A stretch of 64,000 nucleotides of DNA. Origin: an uncultured Saprospiraceae bacterium (GTDB taxonomy: Bacteria > Bacteroidota > Bacteroidia > Chitinophagales > Saprospiraceae). The notes below the pieces were generated by a model, which worked only from the letters and a program-made list of their open reading frames with translations, was not told the DNA's origin and did not search any database. Of this stretch, positions 8,750 to 17,051 are shown piece after piece; positions within the stretch are counted from its first letter, which is position 1; each line of letters opens with the position of its first letter. The position numbers were made by a program, and so were the translations under genes. The stretch spans positions 86,053 to 150,052 of the forward strand of contig CALFWO010000032.1 of assembly GCA_937928045.1 (NCBI GenBank), read 5' to 3'.

Positions 8750-9697
8750 TTAATCTACTTTTACAACTTTCTTAAAGTATTCGTAGGTAATTTTCATTCC
8801 ATCAGCACGATTAACTTTAGGTTCCCAACCAAGAATTCTTTTTGCCTTCTCGATATAAGGTTTACGTTGTTTTGGATCATCCGTAGGCAACTCCTTATAG
8901 ATCAACTTTGCCTTCGGGTTTCCAACCATTTCCAAAACTTCTTCACCAAATTGTTTGATAGTGATTTCATCTGGATTTCCAATATTCACTGGTTGGTCGT
9001 AATCTGAAAATAACAATCTATAAATTCCGTCTACTAAATCATCAACATAGCAAAATGCTCTTGTCTGTGATCCGTCACCGAAGACTGTTAATCCTTCTCC
9101 ACGAATAGCTTGAGAGAAAAAAGCTGGCAATACTCGACCATCATTGACTCTCATTCGAGGTCCGTAGGTATTAAATATTCTAACAATTCTAGTTTCTAGT
9201 CCGTGGAAAGTATTGTAGGCCATTGTTATGGCTTCTTGGAAACGTTTTGCTTCATCGTATACTCCTCTTGGTCCGATAGGATTGACATTTCCCCAATATT
9301 CCTCTGTTTGTGGGTGTACCAAAGGATCACCATAAACTTCAGAAGTTGAAGCGATAATCATTCTTGCTTTTTTCGCTTTAGCCAAACCAAGCAAATTGTG
9401 TGTTCCTAAGGAACCAACCTTCATTGTTTGAATTGGCATCTTTAAGTAGTCAATAGGACTTGCAGGTGATGCAAAATGAAGAATGTAATCTAATTCTCCT
9501 GGAACATGGACAAACTTAGAAACATCATGATGATAGTACTCAAAATCTTCTCTTGGGAAAAGATGAGCAATATTGTCCAATGATCCAGTAATTAGATTAT
9601 CCATTCCAATAACATGGAATCCTTCTTTAATAAATCTATCACAAAGGTGAGAACCTAGGAAGCCTGCAGCTCCTGTGATTAGTACGCGTTTTTTCAT
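8750..9697 (-). CDS. uxs: UDP-glucuronate decarboxylase (UDP-xylose synthase)
   Basis: The enzyme decarboxylates UDP-glucuronate to UDP-xylose, a donor for surface glycans. The 315-residue protein is an extended SDR: NAD motif '[12 protein letters not shown]', the UXS-typical '[11 protein letters not shown]', '[15 protein letters not shown]', '[14 protein letters not shown]', catalytic 'YDEAK', and '[10 protein letters not shown]'. These features separate it from UDP-galactose epimerases. It is the first gene of a probable two-gene transcript with rfbB and is preceded by a good promoter at 9797-9827, leaving a leader of about 95 bases. The soluble form, without membrane segment, is usual in bacteria. 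Confidence 0.93.
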   Translation of the reverse strand: MKKRVLITGAAGFLGSHLCDRFIKEGFHVIGMDNLITGSLDNIAHLFPREDFEYYHHDVSKFVHVPGELDYILHFASPASPIDYLKMPIQTMKVGSLGTHNLLGLAKAKKARMIIASTSEVYGDPLVHPQTEEYWGNVNPIGPRGVYDEAKRFQEAITMAYNTFHGLETRIVRIFNTYGPRMRVNDGRVLPAFFSQAIRGEGLTVFGDGSQTRAFCYVDDLVDGIYRLLFSDYDQPVNIGNPDEITIKQFGEEVLEMVGNPKAKLIYKELPTDDPKQRKPYIEKAKRILGWEPKVNRADGMKITYEYFKKVVKVD

Positions 9698-9796
9698 TTA
9701 CTGTTAGGTTTTGTCCTACTTGGTAAGACTGTTCTTGGTGAAATTTAGATTGCAGAGGTATACAATGCAGACTTCTTGCCAATTCTAAATCGGGCG

Positions 9797-9827
9797 CAAA
9801 GATACAGGCTTGAAAGCTCAATTGCAA
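9797..9827 (-). promoter_or_regulatory. Promoter of the uxs-rfbB transcript
   Basis: On the minus strand a TTG (9825-9827) lies 20 bases before TATCTTTG (9797-9804), matching the Bacteroidota -33/-7 pattern. Predicted transcription start is near 9791. Confidence 0.6.
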
Positions 9828-9868
9828 TTGATTTAAGAACAGCAAAGTGTTATTGTAAATCGTTAAAA

Positions 9869-9899
9869 TTGGGCAGCTAGTAATAAGGCCTTACCTTTA
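9869..9899 (+). promoter_or_regulatory. Candidate promoter of the outer-membrane protein gene
   Basis: TTG at 9869-9871 lies 20 bases before TACCTTTA (9892-9899), which matches TAnnTTTG except in the last base. It sits about 30 bases before the ATG at 9930. Confidence 0.45.
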
Positions 9900-9929
9900 T
9901 GACGTAGCAGGTCACACCAATTTACAATT

Positions 9930-10676
9930 ATGAGAACCATTTTAGGTGCATTGTTCATCTTACTCCTTGCAAATCAATCTTTTAGTCAGAAAAAAGCTGA
10001 AGTAGATCCTGCAATATTGATTCATTTTAGTTATGGGTTCCAAGTACCTGGTGCCGATTTGGCCAAAGATTTTGGTACCGGCTTCTCTATGGGAAGTACT
10101 GTTGAATATTTAACGCCAAATAACTTAATTTTTGGCCTAGATGGCGGGATCATTTTCGGAGATAAGGTTAAAAATGATGTTATTTCGGATCTAAGAGCCA
10201 GTGATGGATTCATTATTGGGATAAATAGAGGGTTGGCAGATATCCAGTTAAAAGAGCGCGGATTCAATGCAGCTGTACAAATCGGAAAGCTATTTCAATT
10301 TGATAACAAGGGCAGTCGGTCAGGAATACGAGCAACTGCTGGAGTTGGTCTTTTGCAACACAAGGTGAGAATACAAAATGATTTCCAGGCTGAAGTTCCT
10401 CAGCTCAACAATGATTACCGAGCAGGATACGATCAACTGACCAATGGACTCTCTCTCACAGAATTTATTGGATATCAATATCTCAGTAATGACGGCTTGG
10501 TGAATTTCAAAATCGGAGTTGAGTTCATACAAGGTTTTACTAAGAATCGAAGATCTTGGGATTTTAAAGAAAATCGGGTAAAAGATGAACCTCGACTAGA
10601 TTTATTAAACAGTTTAAAAGTATCGTGGATACTGCCATTATATTTCAAAGCAAATCCTGACGAAATATTTTATTAG
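9930..10676 (+). CDS. Putative outer-membrane beta-barrel protein
   Basis: The 248-residue protein has a signal peptide ('LLLANQSFSQ', cleavage near residue 20). The rest alternates hydrophobic and polar residues with many glycines ('GLDGGIIFGD', 'RATAGVGLLQH', 'LSLTEFIGYQYL', 'VNFKIGVEFIQGF'), as in eight- to ten-stranded outer-membrane barrels common in Bacteroidota. It has no known catalytic motif. waaA starts 13 bases downstream, so it may be co-transcribed with LPS core genes, which supports an envelope role without defining it. Confidence 0.7.
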   Translation: MRTILGALFILLLANQSFSQKKAEVDPAILIHFSYGFQVPGADLAKDFGTGFSMGSTVEYLTPNNLIFGLDGGIIFGDKVKNDVISDLRASDGFIIGINRGLADIQLKERGFNAAVQIGKLFQFDNKGSRSGIRATAGVGLLQHKVRIQNDFQAEVPQLNNDYRAGYDQLTNGLSLTEFIGYQYLSNDGLVNFKIGVEFIQGFTKNRRSWDFKENRVKDEPRLDLLNSLKVSWILPLYFKANPDEIFY

Positions 10677-10689
10677 TCAGAAATAACAT

Positions 10690-11904
10690 ATGCTTTTTTT
10701 CTATTCCATTGTCATCTTTTTTTACGGTCTTTTTATTCGAATTGCGTCGCTGTTTTCCGATAAAGCAAAGCTTTGGATCTTTGGCAGAAAAAACTGGAAA
10801 AATAATCTTCAAAAAAATACTCCCCCAGGCGGATTTGATCTTTGGATGCACTGCAGTTCTTTGGGTGAATTTGAGCAAGGAAGACCAGTCCTTGAAGCGT
10901 ATAGAAAATCACATTCCTCTGCAAAAATTCTCTTAAGTTTTTTTTCCCCATCTGGATATGAAATCAGAAAAAATTATGAAGTTGTAGACTACATTTGCTA
11001 CCTACCTCTTGACACAAAAAGCAATGCAAAAAAATGGCTGAGTATCGCCGCACCAAAGCAAACTATTATTGTTAAATATGACTTTTGGTTTCATTTTCTT
11101 CTTGCCATTAAAAATAGCCCTACTAAGGCAATATTAATCTCTGCGCTTTTTAATAAAAATCACTTTTTCGATTCTTGGATTGGTAAATATTTTAAATATA
11201 CCTTGTCAGCTTTTCAAGCAATTTTCTTTCAAAAAGAACCGGCTTTCCCGATTGAAAAGTCAATTTTAATCGAAATAGTTGGAGATACGCGCGTGGATAG
11301 AGTCCTTAAAATTCAAGAAGAGAATTCTTCAAATAAAGCCTTAGCCCATTGGGTCGCAGAAAATAAAGTGATGATTTGGGGATCAGTTTGGGATCATGAT
11401 CTATTTATTCTGAAGTCGGCACTTATCGGGCCTTTAAAAGATTGGAAACATATTATTGCTCCACATGAACCCAATATTAAAAATATTAATGGGATTGAAG
11501 AAAATTGTCCTTTGAATTTTCAGCTCTTTAGTGAACCGATCAATTCAAAAACTCAGGTCATTATTGTAGACTCAATTGGTCAACTATCTAGTCTCTATAA
11601 ATACGGTTCCGCATCGTATATCGGTGGAGGATTTGGCAATGGAATTCACAATACTTTAGAGCCAATGGCCGCATCATGCCCAGTCATTATCGGTCCAAAA
11701 TATTTTAAATTTCCTGAGGCAATTGAAGGGATTAAAAATAATATTGTCTTTAGTATAAATAATGTGCAAGAATTCAAAAATATTTGTAAAATATTTGTTC
11801 AACCTAATGCTTTATTACAAGCTCAGAACGAATGCCAAAAATTTATTAAATCTAAGGCTGGAGCAACTTCAAAAATTCTTCAGTACTTAGAAGAAATTGG
11901 TTAG
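10690..11904 (+). CDS. waaA: 3-deoxy-D-manno-octulosonic acid (Kdo) transferase
   Basis: The enzyme adds Kdo from CMP-Kdo to lipid A precursor on the inner face of the cytoplasmic membrane. The 404-residue protein begins with a hydrophobic anchor ('FYSIVIFFYGLFIRIASLF') and carries the WaaA N-terminal domain with 'WMHCSSLGEFEQGRP', where the Glu is the family's catalytic base, then 'KYDFWFHFL' and 'LISALF'. The C-terminal half has the GT-B signatures 'WGSVWDHD', 'APHEPN', 'GGGFGNGIHNTLEP' and 'GPKYFKFPEA'. Length is slightly below the ~425 of E. coli WaaA. The heptose kinase gene follows by 26 bases, consistent with an LPS core locus. Confidence 0.93.
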   Translation: MLFFYSIVIFFYGLFIRIASLFSDKAKLWIFGRKNWKNNLQKNTPPGGFDLWMHCSSLGEFEQGRPVLEAYRKSHSSAKILLSFFSPSGYEIRKNYEVVDYICYLPLDTKSNAKKWLSIAAPKQTIIVKYDFWFHFLLAIKNSPTKAILISALFNKNHFFDSWIGKYFKYTLSAFQAIFFQKEPAFPIEKSILIEIVGDTRVDRVLKIQEENSSNKALAHWVAENKVMIWGSVWDHDLFILKSALIGPLKDWKHIIAPHEPNIKNINGIEENCPLNFQLFSEPINSKTQVIIVDSIGQLSSLYKYGSASYIGGGFGNGIHNTLEPMAASCPVIIGPKYFKFPEAIEGIKNNIVFSINNVQEFKNICKIFVQPNALLQAQNECQKFIKSKAGATSKILQYLEEIG

Positions 11905-11926
11905 ACAATCGTTTATATTAACTTTG
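11897..11926 (+). promoter_or_regulatory. Promoter abutting the heptose kinase start
   Basis: TTG at 11897-11899 lies 19 bases before TAACTTTG (11919-11926), a perfect TAnnTTTG. The -7 box ends only four bases before the ATG at 11931, so the mRNA from it would be leaderless or nearly so. The -33 element overlaps the waaA stop. Confidence 0.5.
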
Positions 11927-11930
11927 AAAC

Positions 11931-12926
11931 ATGAACAAGAACAAGGAGTTATTCGATCCAATAAAAAATCAAAAAATATTGATTATTGGGGATGTTATGC
12001 TAGATCATTATCTCAATGGAACAGTCAATCGAATTTCTCCTGAAGCTCCTGTACCTATTGTGAAATTAAATTCTAGCGAATACCGGCTGGGAGGAGCAGC
12101 AAATGTCGCTGCAAATGTTCAGGCCTTTGATGCCATCCCAGTTATTTTTAGCGTAGTAGGAAAAGACAAACATGGAATGATCCTAAAAGATTTGTTGAAA
12201 GAAGCGGGAATGGAATCCAGCTATATTTTCACAGATGATTCCCGACCAACTACTCGTAAAACTAGAATCTCAGCGGGCTATCAACAAATGCTGAGAGTCG
12301 ATGAAGAAGAAACTCATCCAATTGGTTCTGCTATTCAAAACGAAATACTCTATTCGCTTGAGCAATTAATCGACAAAGATCCACCAAAAGCCATCATTTT
12401 TCAGGATTACAATAAAGGCGTCTTGGCTAAAAATCTCATTGTCAAAATTATCGAAATTGCTAATAAAGCAAATATTCCATCAGTTGTTGACCCAAAATTT
12501 GACCATTTCTTCGAATTCAAGAAATGCACAATTTTTAAACCAAACCTCAAAGAACTTTCAGAGGGATTAGGTAAGAAAATTAAGCCGGAATTGGAGGTTT
12601 TGAAAGCTGCATGTCAAGCCTTGGAGGATAAAATTCAAGCGAAACAATTACTCATTACGCTTTCCGAATATGGCGTTTTCACCTTTGAAAATGGTGAAGG
12701 ATCAGTTTTACCCGTAAAATCCAGGGAAATTGTAGATGTTTGTGGGGCTGGAGATGCTGTAATCGCTACTTGCGCAATAGGAACAGCGTTGGGCCTATCC
12801 TTGGCTCAAATCGGTCAACTGGCCAACATATCGGGTGGAATAGTATGCGAATCAATGGGAGTAGTACCCTTAGAGTTCCAGAAATTACAAGCCGAAATCG
12901 AAGAATTGCATCCCAGTTTCCAATAA
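11931..12926 (+). CDS. hldA: D-glycero-beta-D-manno-heptose-7-phosphate kinase (single-domain)
   Basis: The enzyme phosphorylates heptose-7-phosphate at C1 in ADP-heptose synthesis for the LPS inner core. The 331-residue protein is a PfkB/ribokinase-fold kinase: 'ILIIGDVMLDHYLNG' and 'RISPEAPVPIVK' at the N-terminus (RfaE signature), 'LGGAANVAANVQ', 'VDPKFDHFFEFKKCTIFKPN', and the catalytic 'CGAGDAV' with the Asp base. It covers only the first domain of E. coli HldE; the adenylyltransferase half is absent, so that activity must lie in a separate gene elsewhere. It follows waaA closely. The start ATG is set by the signature beginning soon after it. Confidence 0.92.
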   Translation: MNKNKELFDPIKNQKILIIGDVMLDHYLNGTVNRISPEAPVPIVKLNSSEYRLGGAANVAANVQAFDAIPVIFSVVGKDKHGMILKDLLKEAGMESSYIFTDDSRPTTRKTRISAGYQQMLRVDEEETHPIGSAIQNEILYSLEQLIDKDPPKAIIFQDYNKGVLAKNLIVKIIEIANKANIPSVVDPKFDHFFEFKKCTIFKPNLKELSEGLGKKIKPELEVLKAACQALEDKIQAKQLLITLSEYGVFTFENGEGSVLPVKSREIVDVCGAGDAVIATCAIGTALGLSLAQIGQLANISGGIVCESMGVVPLEFQKLQAEIEELHPSFQ

Positions 12927-12984
12927 AGTTGTACGGATCGTCGTAAAGCTGTCCATATCATTCTAAAACTGTACCGATATTGCT

Positions 12985-12992
12985 TACTTTTG
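12985..12992 (+). promoter_or_regulatory. Candidate -7 box for the first T9SS paralog
   Basis: TACTTTTG matches TAnnTTTG exactly and lies 40 bases before the ATG at 13033. The -33 element is not clear. Confidence 0.45.
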
Positions 12993-13032
12993 GTAATCTT
13001 AAGCACAATTTATTAAAACAATAGTTATACAG

Positions 13033-14967
13033 ATGATTAGAAAATTTACCCTACTAGTAGGAATGGCATTAATCTCTCAACTTGCAATGGCCCAAGTAGT
13101 TATTTGGGGAACTCAAGAAGGAGAAGGAGATTTTAGCGGTGGATTCAATGGATGGACTACTGCAATTGAAAATGTTGACACAGACTCAACTTGGCAATGG
13201 TCTCCAGATGGAGATTGCTCAATTGGTTCTTTTTCAGCTGCTACTGACCAAATCGCATCGCCAACGGCTTCCAATGGAGCTGCGTTGATTCACTATGATG
13301 CATTAACAACATATCCTGGTGCACCAGATCCAGTGTTTCCTTATCCTGACATGATCACACATTTGATCAGTCCGGCTATTGATATTAGTGGCGCACCTTC
13401 AGAATTCATTGCGGTTAACTTTTACCAGGCATTCCGAAGATTGAATCCAGCTCCTGGAGTGCCGATTTCAAGTTTGTCTTTCAGTAGTGACGGAGGATTA
13501 ACTTGGTTACCAGATGGTGGAATCGATTGTAATCCTACGGCTGCTGCCAACGACGCATCTACGATCAGCCAAGTAAACATTAACATCCCAACAGATCTAG
13601 TTGACTTGACTCAACCATTACAAGTTAGATTTAGTTGGTCTGGAGATTTCTATTTCTGGGGTATTGATGATGTAACACTAGTTGTTAGACCTCCATATGA
13701 ATTAAGAGCAAATGATTTTTACTCTATCACTCCGAATTTGGTTACTCCTGAAGGACAGATGTTCCCTTCTGGGTTCTTGATTGATGTTGAAAATACAGGA
13801 TCTACCGAGATGGACAATGTGGATGCTACTTTCACAATTACAGATGGTGGTGGAGTAAATGTTTATGAAAACACATTGAACTACGGAACGTTGACAGCTG
13901 ATTCATTAGCTGAAAACCAACCATTCCCTGGTGTTTTTCCAAATGACTTACCAGTTGGAGGCTATACAGGTACTTATACTGTTAGCGGTGATAGTACTGA
14001 AGCCAATCCAAATGACAATAGTCAATCTTTTGATTTTATAGTTTCTGATTCTACTTTCTCTAAAGATGTTGGTGCAACTAGAGGAATTTCTCCAGCAAGA
14101 GCTAACTGGGATACTGGTGAAAACTGGACTTGGGCTTATGGAAACCATTACTTGGTTCCTAATGGAGAAGGTAAATTTGCAAGAACACTTAGTTTTGTTC
14201 TTGATGTTGATCCGGGAACTGATACTGATATTTCTGATGAATTTATATTCATAAAACTATATGAATGGAATGAAGAAGCTGACTATGATGGCTTGGCATC
14301 AACAACTGAAAAAGTTGAGCTCGGTTCTGCTATCTATCAAGTACAAGCGGATGATGACTTGACTAAACTTATCACTGTTGATCTAAGACAACCTGATGGA
14401 AGTTTAGAAGCGATACCATTAAAAGATAACGGAGCTTATTTAGCTATGGTTGAATATCGTTCAAATGATGATATGACTACACTTTCAATGGGAGGTGCTA
14501 GAACTGCGAACTATGGAGCTAGAATCTTCCAAGATCAGTTCACTGATTCTACTTTAACCAATTATGCTTCTGTATTAATTATTGGTGATGAGTTGGATAC
14601 TGGAGACTACTCCGCTGTTCAAACATTTGGTAGCTCACTTGTGCCGATTGTTAGAATGAATATTGGAGATGAGGCTTTGATTCCTTCTTCGGTTAAGTTA
14701 CCAACACTTGCAGACAATAGCATGTTGATCAGTCCTAACCCGGCTGTTGATTTCGTAAATGTTGCTTTAGATCTTGAAGAAATGGCTAAAGGAGCTATTC
14801 TTGAAGTTCTAGACATGAATGGAAAGACTTACAACATGATAGACATGAATAATGTACAGCAAGAATCAAAAAGCTTCCAAATTGAGTCGCTTTCTTCAGG
14901 TACTTACTACATAAGACTTACTACTGAGAATGGTAGAATCACAAAACCATTCCAAGTGATCAAATAA
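13033..14967 (+). CDS. T9SS type A secreted protein, first of a tandem paralogous pair
   Basis: The 644-residue protein has a signal peptide ('GMALISQLAMAQ'). The N-terminal ~200 residues look like a jelly-roll adhesion domain of the MAM/CUB-like kind ending in 'YFWGIDDVTLVV'. A middle domain with 'SGDSTEANPNDNSQSFDF' resembles an Ig-like module, followed by a distinctive region 'WTWAYGNHYLVPNGEGK' that is shared with the next gene. The last ~80 residues are a type A sorting tail ('ISPNPAVDFVNV', 'EVLDMNGKTYN', 'LSSGTYYIRLT'). No catalytic motif is seen. Codon use favours well-expressed genes by eye (many GGA, GGT, CCA), but this is not measured. A strong terminator separates it from its paralog. 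Confidence 0.85.
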   Translation: MIRKFTLLVGMALISQLAMAQVVIWGTQEGEGDFSGGFNGWTTAIENVDTDSTWQWSPDGDCSIGSFSAATDQIASPTASNGAALIHYDALTTYPGAPDPVFPYPDMITHLISPAIDISGAPSEFIAVNFYQAFRRLNPAPGVPISSLSFSSDGGLTWLPDGGIDCNPTAAANDASTISQVNINIPTDLVDLTQPLQVRFSWSGDFYFWGIDDVTLVVRPPYELRANDFYSITPNLVTPEGQMFPSGFLIDVENTGSTEMDNVDATFTITDGGGVNVYENTLNYGTLTADSLAENQPFPGVFPNDLPVGGYTGTYTVSGDSTEANPNDNSQSFDFIVSDSTFSKDVGATRGISPARANWDTGENWTWAYGNHYLVPNGEGKFARTLSFVLDVDPGTDTDISDEFIFIKLYEWNEEADYDGLASTTEKVELGSAIYQVQADDDLTKLITVDLRQPDGSLEAIPLKDNGAYLAMVEYRSNDDMTTLSMGGARTANYGARIFQDQFTDSTLTNYASVLIIGDELDTGDYSAVQTFGSSLVPIVRMNIGDEALIPSSVKLPTLADNSMLISPNPAVDFVNVALDLEEMAKGAILEVLDMNGKTYNMIDMNNVQQESKSFQIESLSSGTYYIRLTTENGRITKPFQVIK

Positions 14968-14990
14968 TTTTTAAGAAATTAGTTCATATT

Positions 14991-15021
14991 AAGGCCGAGC
15001 CATTTTGGCTCGGCCTTTTTA
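14991..15021 (+). terminator. Intrinsic terminator between the tandem T9SS genes
   Basis: A perfect 12-base-pair GC-rich stem (14991-15002 with 15006-15017) with loop TTT is followed by five or more T residues. It is one of the strongest terminators in the window and ends 12 bases before the next ATG (15034). Confidence 0.92.
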
Positions 15022-15033
15022 GATTATAAAGCT

Positions 15034-16962
15034 ATGTTAAAAAAATCGCTGCTGACATTGATGATACTTTTTAGTGTTCTGATCTGCTTTGGACAAAATA
15101 TTCTGTGGCAAGAACAATTTGAAAATGGAATTCCTGCTGGTTGGAGTCAAGACGATTTAACCTCTGGCGATGCACAATGGACAGTATGCACTAATCAAGG
15201 GGAAGATCCAACGGAAAATTGTCCAAAGATTTGGGATGACGATCAAAATGAACAAGGAGCATTTGCGTCTACTACTGCTTCAAACGGATTTTTAACATTC
15301 GATTCTGATCAATACTGGATAGAAAACCCGACACAAAATCATGATATATTTATTCAAACAAATCCAATCTCTATTGATGGCGCTGAGGAAGTCTGGATTA
15401 AATTTGAATACCAAATAGGCGTTTACATTAACCCAACCTTTAACAACGCATTTGTTGAAGTCATTGCTGGACCAACATTAAAACGATTTCAACTTAAGCC
15501 CCTGAGTCTTGGTGATAATCCTTATCCAGAATTTATTCGCTGGTCAAAAAATCCTGAAGTGTTTTTTATTAATGCTACAGCAATAGCCCAAGGCGAATCA
15601 AGTTTAAAAATAAAATGGCGTTGGACTGGATTTGGAGAATATTTTTGGGCAATTGATGATGTTGTTATTTATGATAAAAATCCAGCATCACTTTGGCTCC
15701 CAGATAATGATTTAGAGGCCACTCAATTTACGTCAGTAAATACAAATAGTAAAACCCCTTTTTCTCAAACTGAATCATTTGGCTTCTTTGGTGATTTCAT
15801 CAATAGATCGCATAACCCAGCAACTGACATAAATTTTTCAGGTAAAATAGTTTATAATGGAGAAACTATTTTTCAGGACAGTGTAATTGTAGATAGTGTC
15901 GGACCAAATTCTATTGCAGAGAACATACTTTTCCCTAACGAAACTCCCGTGTTTAATCAGCAAGGTTTTTACATGGGAGAATATATCGTTAATAACCCAA
16001 ATGACGAGACACCTTCTAATAACAAATTCTTGTATGGTTTTGAAGTAACACAAGATGTATTTGCCAAAGATGCCGATATACAAGCATATGCAAGACCACC
16101 TGATTTTAGATGGGATCCTAATGCACCGCATGACTGGGCTTGGGGAAATGTTTTTTATGTTCCAAATGGGAAAGGGTTTAAAGCAACTGGAATTTCATTT
16201 TCTTTTAGAAAGGATGCTACCTTCAATTATGCAGAAATAACTGGGCTTGCGCTTCAAGTGTTGTTATACGAATGGGAAGATGCTCCTGGCCAAAATAATG
16301 ACCCTCCAGATGGAATTTGTCAAAGCACGGAACGAACATTAATTGGTGTGGGAGACTATAAAGTTACCGGTGAGGAATCTCCATTTTCTTTTACTTATCA
16401 ATCCTTTTTTGACGACCCAAGTCTTGAGTTAAAAAATAATACGCATTACATCGCGTTGGTTAAATTCAAAAGTCAAGTGGATGCGGCGGATATTGAATTT
16501 GGTGCATATATTGGAACGAGGTATGGCAGCACATTATTAAGATCTGAGCTGCTAGAAAATAGAAGATTTTTGTCGGCACTTTGGATTAGCGACAATAATG
16601 AAACTGAATTTGACATGCTTGGTTTTGGTTATGATATTGTTCCAACTGTAAGATTGCATATTGATCAATTATCAAATACCGAGGATCATCTTGCGGTAGA
16701 TCAAAACTTATTGGAATTAATTCCTAATCCCAGTTCAAATTATTTCCGAATTGAAAACAAGGGATTTGAATTTGATCAAATCGATAACATTCAATTAAAG
16801 ATTTATTCAATGGACGGGAAGTTGGTTTTGGTAAAAAACTGGGGAAATCAGCCAAACCAAAGTGCTACTATAAATATTGACGATTTGGCTTCAGGCATTT
16901 ACCAAGTTGTAGTTGGGGATCAAAAGACGGATATATTTAGTAAATCTTTAGTCGTAGAGTAA
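15034..16962 (+). CDS. T9SS type A secreted protein, second of a tandem paralogous pair
   Basis: The 642-residue protein parallels the gene before it in length and order of parts: signal peptide ('FSVLICFGQ'), jelly-roll-like N-terminus ending 'YFWAIDDVVIYD', Ig-like middle ('NPNDETPSNNKFLYGFEV'), the shared region 'DWAWGNVFYVPNGKG', a segment 'ALVKFKSQVDAADIEFG' that matches 'AMVEYRSNDDMTTLSMG' of the paralog, and a type A sorting tail ('LIPNPSSNYFRI', 'KIYSMDGKLVL', 'LASGIYQVVV'). Identity looks modest, so the duplication is old. The strong terminator directly upstream suggests it depends on read-through or on a promoter hidden in the preceding gene. Function is unknown. Confidence 0.82.
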   Translation: MLKKSLLTLMILFSVLICFGQNILWQEQFENGIPAGWSQDDLTSGDAQWTVCTNQGEDPTENCPKIWDDDQNEQGAFASTTASNGFLTFDSDQYWIENPTQNHDIFIQTNPISIDGAEEVWIKFEYQIGVYINPTFNNAFVEVIAGPTLKRFQLKPLSLGDNPYPEFIRWSKNPEVFFINATAIAQGESSLKIKWRWTGFGEYFWAIDDVVIYDKNPASLWLPDNDLEATQFTSVNTNSKTPFSQTESFGFFGDFINRSHNPATDINFSGKIVYNGETIFQDSVIVDSVGPNSIAENILFPNETPVFNQQGFYMGEYIVNNPNDETPSNNKFLYGFEVTQDVFAKDADIQAYARPPDFRWDPNAPHDWAWGNVFYVPNGKGFKATGISFSFRKDATFNYAEITGLALQVLLYEWEDAPGQNNDPPDGICQSTERTLIGVGDYKVTGEESPFSFTYQSFFDDPSLELKNNTHYIALVKFKSQVDAADIEFGAYIGTRYGSTLLRSELLENRRFLSALWISDNNETEFDMLGFGYDIVPTVRLHIDQLSNTEDHLAVDQNLLELIPNPSSNYFRIENKGFEFDQIDNIQLKIYSMDGKLVLVKNWGNQPNQSATINIDDLASGIYQVVVGDQKTDIFSKSLVVE

Positions 16963-16972
16963 TTCGGAGAAG

Positions 16973-17049
16973 AAGTTTGGAGACCTGTTATTGCGCGCTT
17001 TTCAATAATTTATTGATTGGTCTACTAAGCAAAGGCCTCCAAACTTTTT
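16973..17049. terminator. Bidirectional long-loop terminator
   Basis: Thirteen bases at 16973-16985 pair with 17034-17046 with one mismatch; the ~48-base loop holds a smaller inverted repeat around CAATAATTTATTG. A T-run follows on the plus strand. It lies between the converging T9SS and valS genes. Confidence 0.6.
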
Positions 17050-17051
17050 GA

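Noticed and set aside
13033..16962. Mobile-element origin of the tandem T9SS genes
   Set aside because: No terminal inverted repeats, transposase or direct repeats were seen around the pair.
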